Positions 48,261 to 56,243 of a stretch of DNA of 64,000 nt are shown in pieces. Positions within the stretch are counted from its first letter, which is position 1. Each line of letters opens with the position of its first letter. Below the pieces are notes generated by a model that was not told where the DNA came from, ran no database searches, and saw only the letters and a list, made by a program, of their open reading frames with translations. Source of the stretch: Algoriphagus aquimarinus (GTDB lineage Bacteria > Bacteroidota > Bacteroidia > Cytophagales > Cyclobacteriaceae); contig NZ_VORW01000011.1 in assembly GCF_007997215.1 (NCBI RefSeq), forward strand, positions 1 to 64,000, read 5' to 3'. The translations under genes were made by a program, and so were the position numbers.

Positions 48261-48701
48261 ATGAATTTTGGAATAAATACTAATAAATATGGTTATAAAC
48301 TTGATTCTAGAATACCTTTACGCGAAATGCTTAAAAGCACACTCTACATATGGCTTTGCACTGTTCTGGTGATGAACAGTATGGTGTATTCGGTGATCAA
48401 AGTGAGTTTCACTATGAATCAGAAATACATCATAGACAACTTCTGTGTCAATACAGACAAACCTATGATGAATTGTGACGGAAAGTGTTATCTCGCAACT
48501 AAGCTCAAAGAAGAGCAGGAAAGACAGGGAAACACGCCAGCTTTAACCTTCAGTCAGGACTTCGGGATTTATATTTCAAATTCCGCTTTAAGCTATCTTC
48601 ATCCTACAAATTCCATCGAGCCTTTTGCTCATGAATCTTTTTACCAAAACTGGTTTGGCCAAACCATCTCTACAGAAATCGACCATCCGCCACAAGCGTG
48701 A
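48261..48701 (+). CDS. Small membrane protein with CxGKC motif, first gene of the MbnP cluster
   Basis: The 146-residue protein has one membrane segment (about residues 24-48, LKSTLYIWLCTVLVMNSMVY), then a short region FCVNTDKPMMNCDGKCYLATKL with three Cys, one Met pair and charged residues. I recognise this only as a conserved small protein that accompanies MbnP/peroxidase clusters in Bacteroidota. The Cys/Met-rich patch (C-x(n)-MMNCDGKC) could bind copper, which is inference. The start may be the ATG at 48330 (MLKSTLYIW), which would remove 23 polar residues. It is separated by 45 bases from the peroxidase gene at 48746. Confidence 0.65.
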   Translation: MNFGINTNKYGYKLDSRIPLREMLKSTLYIWLCTVLVMNSMVYSVIKVSFTMNQKYIIDNFCVNTDKPMMNCDGKCYLATKLKEEQERQGNTPALTFSQDFGIYISNSALSYLHPTNSIEPFAHESFYQNWFGQTISTEIDHPPQA

Positions 48702-48745
48702 TTTTTTGATCGATAAACCGATTTCTTATTTCAAAATTACAACTC

Positions 48746-49864
48746 ATGCGATTTCAATTCCCTGCTTGGCTAGGGTTGATCTGCGTGTGTGGCCTAGTTT
48801 CCTGCGGAAATACTGAAGAAAACCCCATCAGTGGACCTAGTCAGATTTCATTGGATGGACCGGATTATTTTCCGGCCAATATTGCCATGCCCGCCGACAA
48901 TCCACTAACTATGGAAGGAGTGCAGCTTGGGCGATTGCTTTTCTATGAAAAAAAGCTTTCGTCTGACGGCACAATTTCCTGTGGTTCATGCCATCAACAG
49001 CAAAAAGCATTTTCTGACGGCAAGCAATTTAGCTTGGGTGTCAGTGACTCCATTGGAAATATGAATGCTATGTCACTGTCCAATCTTCATTGGCAAAACA
49101 AATTCTTCTGGAATGGCCGAGGGGCTTCGCTTGAAGCTCAAGCAGTTCAGCCGATCGAAGACCAACGAGAAATGAATCTTCCAATAGAAGAAGCAGTCAG
49201 CAGATTGCAAGCTGACTCTCAGTACCCTAGTCACTTCAAAAGCGCTTTTGGCACGGAAGAAATCACTTCGGATCTCATCGGAAAGGCCTTGGCTCAATTT
49301 GAGCGGACGCTGATTTCAGCCAATTCAAAGTTTGATGCCTGGATCAGAAATGACGTTGAACTTACCACTGAAGAACAGTTGGGATTAGAGCTTTTCTTTA
49401 CACATCCTGATCCGAAACTTCAGCTACGTGGAGGGAATTGCAGTGATTGTCATCTAGGTTTTTTAACAACAGGTGATCCGAATGGATTTAGCGGTTTCCA
49501 TAATAATGGACTCGATGCAGAAGAAAATCTGCAAATGGGACTGATGAAAGTCACTGGCAATCCTTTTGACAAGGGGAAATTCAAAGCTCCTGGCTTGAGA
49601 AACATAGCTCTGACAGCACCCTACATGCATGATGGGAGATTTGGAACATTAGAAGAAGTGCTCGATCACTACAATGATCACATCCAAAATAGCAGTACAC
49701 TGGATGTGTTGATTTTGGAAGCCAACAATGAGCTTTCAGATGGCAGCGATGCCATAAAGCTGCATTTGAGTGAGGGTGAGAAAAAGGCAATTATCGCTTT
49801 TCTCCATACACTTACAGACCAGCAATTTATTACCGATTCAAAATTCTCTAATCCTTTTAATTAA
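48746..49864 (+). CDS. MbnH-like di-heme cytochrome c peroxidase (first copy)
   Basis: The 372-residue protein starts with a lipoprotein signal (CVCGLVSC, Cys20) and carries two c-type heme sites, CGSCH (79-83) and CSDCH (232-236). APYMHDGRF (about 291-299) provides the Met/His region typical of the cytochrome c peroxidase/MauG/MbnH superfamily. In methanotrophs MbnH oxidises a Trp of its partner MbnP to kynurenine. The neighbour at 49868 is MbnP-like, 3 bases after this stop. It should act at the periplasmic or outer face as a lipoprotein. Whether it oxidises its partner or H2O2 cannot be told from sequence. Confidence 0.85.
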   Translation: MRFQFPAWLGLICVCGLVSCGNTEENPISGPSQISLDGPDYFPANIAMPADNPLTMEGVQLGRLLFYEKKLSSDGTISCGSCHQQQKAFSDGKQFSLGVSDSIGNMNAMSLSNLHWQNKFFWNGRGASLEAQAVQPIEDQREMNLPIEEAVSRLQADSQYPSHFKSAFGTEEITSDLIGKALAQFERTLISANSKFDAWIRNDVELTTEEQLGLELFFTHPDPKLQLRGGNCSDCHLGFLTTGDPNGFSGFHNNGLDAEENLQMGLMKVTGNPFDKGKFKAPGLRNIALTAPYMHDGRFGTLEEVLDHYNDHIQNSSTLDVLILEANNELSDGSDAIKLHLSEGEKKAIIAFLHTLTDQQFITDSKFSNPFN

Positions 49865-49867
49865 AAA

Positions 49868-50590
49868 ATGAAAAATCTAATTTATACGGCACTATTCTCT
49901 TCATTATTGATCTTTTCTTCTTGTAAAGACGAGGAAATTCCTGCCACTATGGCGATGGATCTTACGATTGAACATGTGCTGGACGGCCAAACTTTGGAAC
50001 TGAATGGAAAGTCTTTTACACTACCGTCAGGCGAAGACTTCACTCCAAAAAAATTCAAGTATTACATTTCCAATGTGGTATTGACCAACTCCCAGACAGG
50101 TGAAATGTTTGAGGAAATGGATAGCTACCACCTAATCAGTGAAGACGGAAACAAGAGCATTGATCTGGGAATGATTCCTTCTTCCAATTACGACCAACTT
50201 ACTTTCTCCATCGGTGTAGATGAAGTAGCGAATGGTAAAACTGACCAGACAGGCGACTTGGACCCTAATTCCGACATGGCTTGGAATTGGAACACAGGTT
50301 ACAAGTTCTTAGTACTTGAAGGTGAATTCACCAATGCTACTTCAGGTGACAGACAAGGTCTAGTGATGCATATTGGCACCAACGGCAATTTTAAAACAGT
50401 TACTCAATCTCTTTCAGGAGTGAGAGCTGGCAAATCAACTTCATTGATGCTTATTTCAAATTTGGATGAGTTATTCAAAGATCCAAATGTACTTCTAGTG
50501 AGTGAGTTGGAAAGCACCACGATCATGTTCGGCGAAATGGCAGGTAAGGTTGCCGAGAATTACTCTGAAGGTTTTATTACAGTGAAGTAA
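49868..50590 (+). CDS. MbnP-like lipoprotein
   Basis: The 240-residue protein has a lipoprotein signal (LLIFSSC, Cys19). The MbnP pattern is present: KFKYYISNVVLT, FSIGVDEVANGK, DLDPNSDMAWNWNTGYKF and a C-terminal FITVK. The motif MAWNWNTGY carries Trp139 and Trp141, at the place where MbnP/MopE-type proteins have Trp that becomes kynurenine and helps bind copper. It lies between two di-heme peroxidase genes, the arrangement expected of a substrate for such enzymes. Copper binding is inferred from the family. Confidence 0.8.
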   Translation: MKNLIYTALFSSLLIFSSCKDEEIPATMAMDLTIEHVLDGQTLELNGKSFTLPSGEDFTPKKFKYYISNVVLTNSQTGEMFEEMDSYHLISEDGNKSIDLGMIPSSNYDQLTFSIGVDEVANGKTDQTGDLDPNSDMAWNWNTGYKFLVLEGEFTNATSGDRQGLVMHIGTNGNFKTVTQSLSGVRAGKSTSLMLISNLDELFKDPNVLLVSELESTTIMFGEMAGKVAENYSEGFITVK

Positions 50591-50598
50591 TCAATATC

Positions 50599-50619
50599 CC
50601 GGGGCCTTTGGTCCCCCGG
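50599..50619 (+). other. GC-rich hairpin between the mbnP-like and second mbnH-like genes
   Basis: CCGGGGCC and GGTCCCCCGG pair over about 8 bp around a TTT loop, in a 36-base spacer and in otherwise AT-rich DNA. There is no T tract, so it may act as an mRNA processing or stability element. Confidence 0.5.
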
Positions 50620-50626
50620 TATTCCT

Positions 50627-51688
50627 ATGAAAACGTTTTCCAAACTCTTCCTATTTACTGGTTTCATCTTAGCCTGGGCTTGTTCTCCTGAAGAAGATCC
50701 AATTGAGCTAGCGCCTGAAATCCATTATTATATTCCTAAGATATCTCATACCCTTCAGGTTGCTGGGTTTCCACAGCCAGAGCGGAATATCACGTCAGAA
50801 GAAGGTGTCGCTTTGGGTAAAAAACTATTCTTTGACCCAAATCTTTCTTCTAATGGCAAGGTTTCCTGTGCTACTTGCCATAGCCCAGAATTAGCATTTA
50901 CAGATGGTATTAACTTGGCTGATCATGGGGTTTCAGGTAAAAAATTGCACCGATCTGCACCTGCTATTTTCAATTTAGCTTGGCAGTCAGACGGACTGTT
51001 CTGGGATGGAGGAGCACATGATCTGGAATCGCTGAATTTTGGCCCACTTACACATTCTGACGAAATGGATGCTAACCTCGACGAAGTAGTGACATATCTT
51101 GAAAATGACAACGAGTACAAACAGCAATTCGGCCTAATCTTTTCAGAAGGAAGAATTGAAAGTGCACAAGTTACCAGAGCAATCAGCCAATATTTGAGAA
51201 CGCTGATTTCTCAAGATTCAAAGTATGATCGCTGGAAAGGAAAGGAGGAAGGGTTTACCGAGTTAGAACTCAACGGCTATCAGCTCTATCAAAAAAACTG
51301 CTCCAGTTGTCATCGAGAAGGGCTTTTCACTGATAGATCCTTTCATAACAATGGCTTGGATAGCGAATATCCAAATCCACCAGAACTTGAAGGTTTGTAC
51401 CAAGGAAGGTATAGAATCACATCCAATCCTGAAGATATGGGAGCCTACAAAACTCCTACCCTGCGAAATATTTATTTAACAGCTCCATATATGCATGATG
51501 GGAGATTCGAGACTTTAGATGAAGTCTTAGATCACTATCAAAATGGAATTCAGGTTAATGAATCTCTTGCTTCCCAACTTACGAGTGGTATTTCCTTAAG
51601 TCAAAATGAACGAGAAGCGCTTATTGCATTCCTCGGTTCGTTGACTGATTCAATATTTATTAAACAACATCATCACCTAACGAACTGA
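50627..51688 (+). CDS. MbnH-like di-heme cytochrome c peroxidase (second copy)
   Basis: The 353-residue protein begins with a lipoprotein signal (GFILAWAC, Cys19). Its heme sites are CATCH (81-85) and CSSCH (225-229); APYMHDGRFET follows in the C-terminal part. It shares the general layout and many residues with the protein at 48746 (SKYDRW/SKFDAW, NNGLD, HDGRF.TL.EVLDHY) but is clearly divergent, so this is an old duplication or two specialised copies. The stop overlaps the start of the next gene by one base. Its role is likely linked to the MbnP-like protein. Confidence 0.85.
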   Translation: MKTFSKLFLFTGFILAWACSPEEDPIELAPEIHYYIPKISHTLQVAGFPQPERNITSEEGVALGKKLFFDPNLSSNGKVSCATCHSPELAFTDGINLADHGVSGKKLHRSAPAIFNLAWQSDGLFWDGGAHDLESLNFGPLTHSDEMDANLDEVVTYLENDNEYKQQFGLIFSEGRIESAQVTRAISQYLRTLISQDSKYDRWKGKEEGFTELELNGYQLYQKNCSSCHREGLFTDRSFHNNGLDSEYPNPPELEGLYQGRYRITSNPEDMGAYKTPTLRNIYLTAPYMHDGRFETLDEVLDHYQNGIQVNESLASQLTSGISLSQNEREALIAFLGSLTDSIFIKQHHHLTN

Positions 51689-52743
51689 TGAAATCTACTT
51701 ATTATAAAATAATATTGCTTAGCCTAGTCTGTTTTTCATGTCTTGGAATTCAGAAAAGCTATGCCTGCGACAGCTGCAATTTCTTCGAATACAGCCTGCT
51801 TCAAAACAAAAGTTACCTGGGCGTTTTCTACAGATATAGAGCATTCAATGACTATAAAAGTTACAGCTCAATATCTACTGCAGCTCAGTCCGTTTTAACT
51901 TATCCCCAGCAACTATCTACGAATTTACTTCCGGGCAACTATCCCATAATCATGCATGAGCCCGAAGGAAATAATCTCTATGTGAAAAAATCCAAGGAAG
52001 ACTTTGAAACCTATCAGACGATAGAAGTCCGCGGCAATTTTACGATTAAAAACAAATGGAACTTCACGGCAGTATTGCCTTATGAGTTCAATAAGGTGTA
52101 CTATGAAGAATATCTTGACCTTCCTAACCCAAGCCGGGATACTACCCTTTTTGTACAAGGCTGGGGGGATCTGACCTTAGCAGGAGATTACATTTTGATG
52201 GTTTATAATCAGAAATCAAGGCATACCATACGTCTGGGAATTGCCATAAATTTACCGACGGGGCAGGCTTTGATTCAATCGGATAATGAAAACCATGATT
52301 ATTATGACCCCATCATACAACCTGGAAAAAAGGCCTTGGCAATCATACCTAGATTAAACTATCAATGGTTTCTAAACAATCAGGGAATAAATGCTGGAGC
52401 CAGCTATCAATTCAGTACAGAAGGTGCCCAGAACTATCAGGCCGGCAAGAGTTTTAATGCCTACGCCATTTACTTTCATCAGGTTCAGGCGAGTGACAAA
52501 GTACTTCTCGCGCCTAATGCAGGGCTTTATTATGAAGCTTCAGAGAAGGATCTATGGAATGATGTTAAGCAAAATCTAACTGGAGGAAAAGTAGCCTTTG
52601 CTCAAATAGGCCTTGATTTTAATATCACCCAAACTACTTTAAACCTTGTCTATCAGCACCCGATTTGGCAAGATTTAAATGGGAATCAAATACAGCATGC
52701 CAGTAGGATAAATGTGGGTATTATCCGGAATTTCAAGCTTTAA
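51688..52743 (+). CDS. Predicted outer-membrane beta-barrel protein of the MbnP cluster
   Basis: The 351-residue protein has a signal peptide (IILLSLVCFSCLGIQKSYA) followed at once by a CDSCNF motif in the mature N-terminus. The rest is rich in alternating aromatic strands (LGVFYRYRAF, WNFTAVLPYEFNK, WGDLTLAGDYILMVY), ending in VGIIRNFKL, which fits an outer-membrane barrel. It has no close family that I recognise. The Cys-x-x-Cys pair near the N-terminus may bind a metal. The start codon overlaps the peroxidase stop (TGATG), so the two are translationally coupled. It may serve as the uptake or anchoring partner of the MbnP system. Confidence 0.65.
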   Translation: MKSTYYKIILLSLVCFSCLGIQKSYACDSCNFFEYSLLQNKSYLGVFYRYRAFNDYKSYSSISTAAQSVLTYPQQLSTNLLPGNYPIIMHEPEGNNLYVKKSKEDFETYQTIEVRGNFTIKNKWNFTAVLPYEFNKVYYEEYLDLPNPSRDTTLFVQGWGDLTLAGDYILMVYNQKSRHTIRLGIAINLPTGQALIQSDNENHDYYDPIIQPGKKALAIIPRLNYQWFLNNQGINAGASYQFSTEGAQNYQAGKSFNAYAIYFHQVQASDKVLLAPNAGLYYEASEKDLWNDVKQNLTGGKVAFAQIGLDFNITQTTLNLVYQHPIWQDLNGNQIQHASRINVGIIRNFKL

Positions 52744-52766
52744 TCTATTGATGAAACAGACAACAA

Positions 52767-52796
52767 AAAAGTGGCTGCCATATGGCAGCCACTTTT
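52767..52796. terminator. Bidirectional terminator between the MbnP and OmpA operons
   Basis: A 30-base perfect palindrome (AAAAGTGGCTGCCAT with ATGGCAGCCACTTTT) lies between the convergent stops at 52743 (+) and 52826 (-). Runs of A before and T after it serve both strands. Confidence 0.85.
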
Positions 52797-52825
52797 AGCA
52801 CTATATTATTCACATCAATAGCGTA

Positions 52826-55231
52826 TTACATTGTATCTACTTTCTTCTTTCTTCCTGAATAAGTAAATGATGATTTTCCTACTCTAAGTTCGGTACGTCT
52901 GTTCAACTGGTGCATCGCTTCAGTACAAGTGATTTCATTGCAGTTATTTATCGGCTTGGTCTCTCCGAACCAAGTATCTTCCATTCTATTGGCTTCGATG
53001 CCTCTCTTAGTAAGATACGCCTTAACGACTTCGGCTCTACGCTCAGACAAAGGCTTGTTGTATACGTCGTCTCCCCGCTGATCGGTATGTCCTTCAATGT
53101 ACAGCATCAGATTTGGCATACGCTGAAGCATAATCGCTGTACGCTCCAGCTCCTTCTTATGTACAGATCTTAGCATCGACTTGTCAAAGTCAAAATAGAT
53201 CGTAGGGATTGAAGCAAGCTCTTTTTGAATATCTTCAAACAAAGTTTCTGGATCACAGAAATTCATATCCTTGAAGCTTTCAGGTATTTCGTATTGCTTA
53301 CTTGTATCAGGAAAAGCTTCTAGGATCAATTCTGATCTTCTGTTCAACTGATGGTCAACCTCAGGACATGGTACTCCATTTCCGCAATTATTCACCAATC
53401 CCTGCTCTCCAAACCATTCTAACCTAATCCTGTCTCCAGAAATATTATGCTGTGCCATGTATTCAGTCACTGCTTTTGCTCTGTTGTTGGAAAGGATAAT
53501 ATTATATTCATCACTAGCTCTAGAATCTGTATGAGAAGCTACCAACAAATCTAAGAATGGATACTTGTTCATCATCTCACCCATTTTATCCAAAACCGGC
53601 TTGGCATCTTCTCTGATCTTAAATTTATCAAGGTCATAATACACGATATCTACATGAACTGGCAACTGGTAAGGAATAGCAATTAGTGTATATTCTCTTT
53701 TTACCGTGTCTCCTACAAAGCCTTTTGTTGTAAGGCTCTCGTCAGTCACACTAAAATAACCAGGCTTGGAAATCACAATACCAAAATCACTTTCTGGCTC
53801 AAGTTCTGCAAGAAGTTCACCAGTCTTGCCCCTTGTGGTCTGCACATTACCATTTTGGGTCTTATCTCTCAACGTAGCCAAGTAGCTATCCGTTATCACC
53901 AATCCATCACAATCAATTACTCTAGCAAGGAATTGCTTATACACTTCTTCTATCGTGTATATATCATCCAGTCCTTGTCCACCTGCTCTGTTAGAGGAAA
54001 CATAAACTTCTGGATTGCCATCTTTGTCTAATATTTCGCGGTATGCAAAATCATCTGCCATCGAGTTGATCGGCATCCCCATATTCTGCACATTGCTAAA
54101 CTGACTAGCCGTGTAGTTTGATTGGAAAACATCCATTCCACCTACTCCCGGATGTCCAGCAGAACTAAAATAAAATTTATTTCCGTTCCTAAAAGCATGA
54201 GATTCATTGCCAGACGTGTTTATTTGAGAACCCAAATTGACTGGAGTGCCAAACGTCATGTTTTCATCGTAGGTCGCATAATACAAATCCGTACCGCCCA
54301 TTCCACCAGGCATATCAGATGTGAAATAAAGTCGCTTGGCTTCCTCATCCACAAAAGGATTCATTACAGAATAACCTATAGAGTCATTGAACGGTACAGG
54401 ATAAAACCCTTCCATTGTGCCGTCTGCATTCAATTTGCTATAATAAATCTCAGGCTGAACTACTATATTATCACGCTTCCGAACTTTCTTAATATCTCTA
54501 GTCACAGAGTAAAACATGATTCCCTGTCCTTTGTCATAACTAGGATCTGAAAAGTGGTAGGTACCTGGTACATTCGATACTAATTCAGTAATGTTACCTG
54601 TAGTATCTTGTCTATATACCGAAAAGTACTCTCTGTCGTTGAAGTCACTTTTCTCTTCACTGAAGTATTTGTTTTTGGCATCTATCCTCAAACTAGGCGT
54701 TTCACTTGGATATACTCCACCTCGGTCTGATACAAAGTATTTATTCCCATCTGAATCCACAGATAGATCAAAATCAGATCCTGCAGAATTTAGTCCTTCT
54801 GCCGGCTCCAGCTTTACTTTCTTCTTACTTTGAAGTGTCAATAACTTGACTACTCCCAAGCTGTCGGCTGCTACTCCCTTTGCCTCTAATATACTTACAG
54901 CCTCATTAAAATTATCTGTCAACTGAGCAGACCTTAGGAAATTGGTATAATCGAAATTTTCCGCTTCATCATAACCTACTGTTGTTTTCCACCACTCATA
55001 TGACTTGTCGTAATCCCGAATGATATCCTGAGTCTTTGAGATTTTTTTGGCAGTCTCATAGTTAGGCTTCTTCGCATACGACTGCTCATACACTTCTAAT
55101 GCATGCGTATAATTCATCAGCTTGAACTGTGCGTCGGCATAACGTACCTTGCTGTTTTGAGCATCTGCTATTCCTACGGATCCAAAGATCATCGCTGCGG
55201 TAATACTGAGTATTGTAATTGTCTTTTTCAT
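52826..55231 (-). CDS. OmpA-family protein with TPR-like N-terminus and two OmpA domains
   Basis: From the ATG at 55231 (MKKTITILSI) it has 801 residues; an ATG four codons earlier lies inside the preceding gene. After the signal peptide (SITAAMIFGSVGIADA) comes a TPR-like part (AQFKLMNYTHALEVYEQSY), then PD40-type propeller repeats (about residues 140-400; YFTSDMPGGMGGTDLYYATYD). A Cna-like or carboxypeptidase-like insert follows, and then two OmpA peptidoglycan-binding domains (from about 530 and about 675). Both end with similar HQLNRRSEL/HQLNRRTEL. This order resembles PorE/SprE-linked T9SS proteins. It is the last gene of the adhesin operon. Confidence 0.85.
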   Translation of the reverse strand: MKKTITILSITAAMIFGSVGIADAQNSKVRYADAQFKLMNYTHALEVYEQSYAKKPNYETAKKISKTQDIIRDYDKSYEWWKTTVGYDEAENFDYTNFLRSAQLTDNFNEAVSILEAKGVAADSLGVVKLLTLQSKKKVKLEPAEGLNSAGSDFDLSVDSDGNKYFVSDRGGVYPSETPSLRIDAKNKYFSEEKSDFNDREYFSVYRQDTTGNITELVSNVPGTYHFSDPSYDKGQGIMFYSVTRDIKKVRKRDNIVVQPEIYYSKLNADGTMEGFYPVPFNDSIGYSVMNPFVDEEAKRLYFTSDMPGGMGGTDLYYATYDENMTFGTPVNLGSQINTSGNESHAFRNGNKFYFSSAGHPGVGGMDVFQSNYTASQFSNVQNMGMPINSMADDFAYREILDKDGNPEVYVSSNRAGGQGLDDIYTIEEVYKQFLARVIDCDGLVITDSYLATLRDKTQNGNVQTTRGKTGELLAELEPESDFGIVISKPGYFSVTDESLTTKGFVGDTVKREYTLIAIPYQLPVHVDIVYYDLDKFKIREDAKPVLDKMGEMMNKYPFLDLLVASHTDSRASDEYNIILSNNRAKAVTEYMAQHNISGDRIRLEWFGEQGLVNNCGNGVPCPEVDHQLNRRSELILEAFPDTSKQYEIPESFKDMNFCDPETLFEDIQKELASIPTIYFDFDKSMLRSVHKKELERTAIMLQRMPNLMLYIEGHTDQRGDDVYNKPLSERRAEVVKAYLTKRGIEANRMEDTWFGETKPINNCNEITCTEAMHQLNRRTELRVGKSSFTYSGRKKKVDTM

Positions 55232-55233
55232 AA

Positions 55234-56208
55234 TCAGAACCATCTTTGGTTTTTCATTACTGCTGTTCTTGGAGTGATATAGTAGCCTACAGAAAGCTCA
55301 TGAGAGTTGTTCCGATAGTTACTTAACACATTAAGGTTATGGTCATAGGCATAGCCCAGACGTAATCGCTTGGTAGCGTAGATCTCCACAATCGCTGCTA
55401 CTGCATTGCGACTGTTCAGGTTCTCCTGTAGATTATCATTCCAAATTTTGATGTTACTTCGGTAGGATCCTCCCACCCAAAGCCTTTCCCCAAGCAGGAA
55501 CATCGCATTCAGATCATAATTGGTCGGTGCACCTTTAACTTCCTTGATCAAAAAGCTAGGCTTGAACTTCACCATATCTCCAAAATCGAAGATTGCTCCT
55601 GCGGTCAGGTAATAGTGGAAATCATGATAGGCGAGTGCTACATCTTCTTTCTCCAAAGATTTCTTTCCTACCATATTGTAAACACTGAAACCGGCATAGA
55701 ACCTGTTTGTATTGAAAAACAATCCTGTATTCAAATTCGGTGCGGTCACGTTAATTCTGCCGTCAGGAATCTGAGAATCAGGATAGTCGTTCGGATCCAT
55801 CATACTTCCATCTATCGAATACTGCGAGAAGCCTGCGCTTACTCCCAGACCCAAATGACTGTTAGTACCTGTCTGAATCCGATAGGCATAGGTTAATAAG
55901 CCTCCCGTAGTTTTTGCAGGTCCTAAATTGTCACTTAGAAAAGAAATACCGAATCCCATCTTTCCTTCGTTAGCAGATAAATCCGCCGTTACAGTGAACG
56001 TCTCCGGAGCTCCAGGGAAATTAACCCACTGACTTCGGTAAGTAGACTGAATGTACCCCTCCTGTTTATACCCTGCATATCCTGGGTTAATGTGTAACCC
56101 ATTAAAGATATACTGGCTGAACTGCGGAAGCTGCTGTCCAAAAGTCCCCCCGGTGGCCAATATGGCCACAAGAAAGGTCATTCCAATGATTTTAAAAGTA
56201 GTTTTCAT
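55234..56208 (-). CDS. PorP/SprF-family T9SS outer membrane protein
   Basis: The 324-residue protein has a signal peptide (IIGMTFLVAILATGGTFG) and the family signature at the mature start: QLPQFSQYIFNGLHINPGYAGYKQ. The body has barrel-like strands and ends in QRWF. In T9SS/gliding systems PorP/SprF proteins work with one partner adhesin and help it reach the surface. The large adhesin gene lies 35 bases upstream, which supports such pairing. The stop is followed two bases later by the start of the OmpA-family gene. Confidence 0.9.
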   Translation of the reverse strand: MKTTFKIIGMTFLVAILATGGTFGQQLPQFSQYIFNGLHINPGYAGYKQEGYIQSTYRSQWVNFPGAPETFTVTADLSANEGKMGFGISFLSDNLGPAKTTGGLLTYAYRIQTGTNSHLGLGVSAGFSQYSIDGSMMDPNDYPDSQIPDGRINVTAPNLNTGLFFNTNRFYAGFSVYNMVGKKSLEKEDVALAYHDFHYYLTAGAIFDFGDMVKFKPSFLIKEVKGAPTNYDLNAMFLLGERLWVGGSYRSNIKIWNDNLQENLNSRNAVAAIVEIYATKRLRLGYAYDHNLNVLSNYRNNSHELSVGYYITPRTAVMKNQRWF

Positions 56209-56243
56209 ATGCTGTCTATTTTCTTCCTGTCCGCAGACGTATC

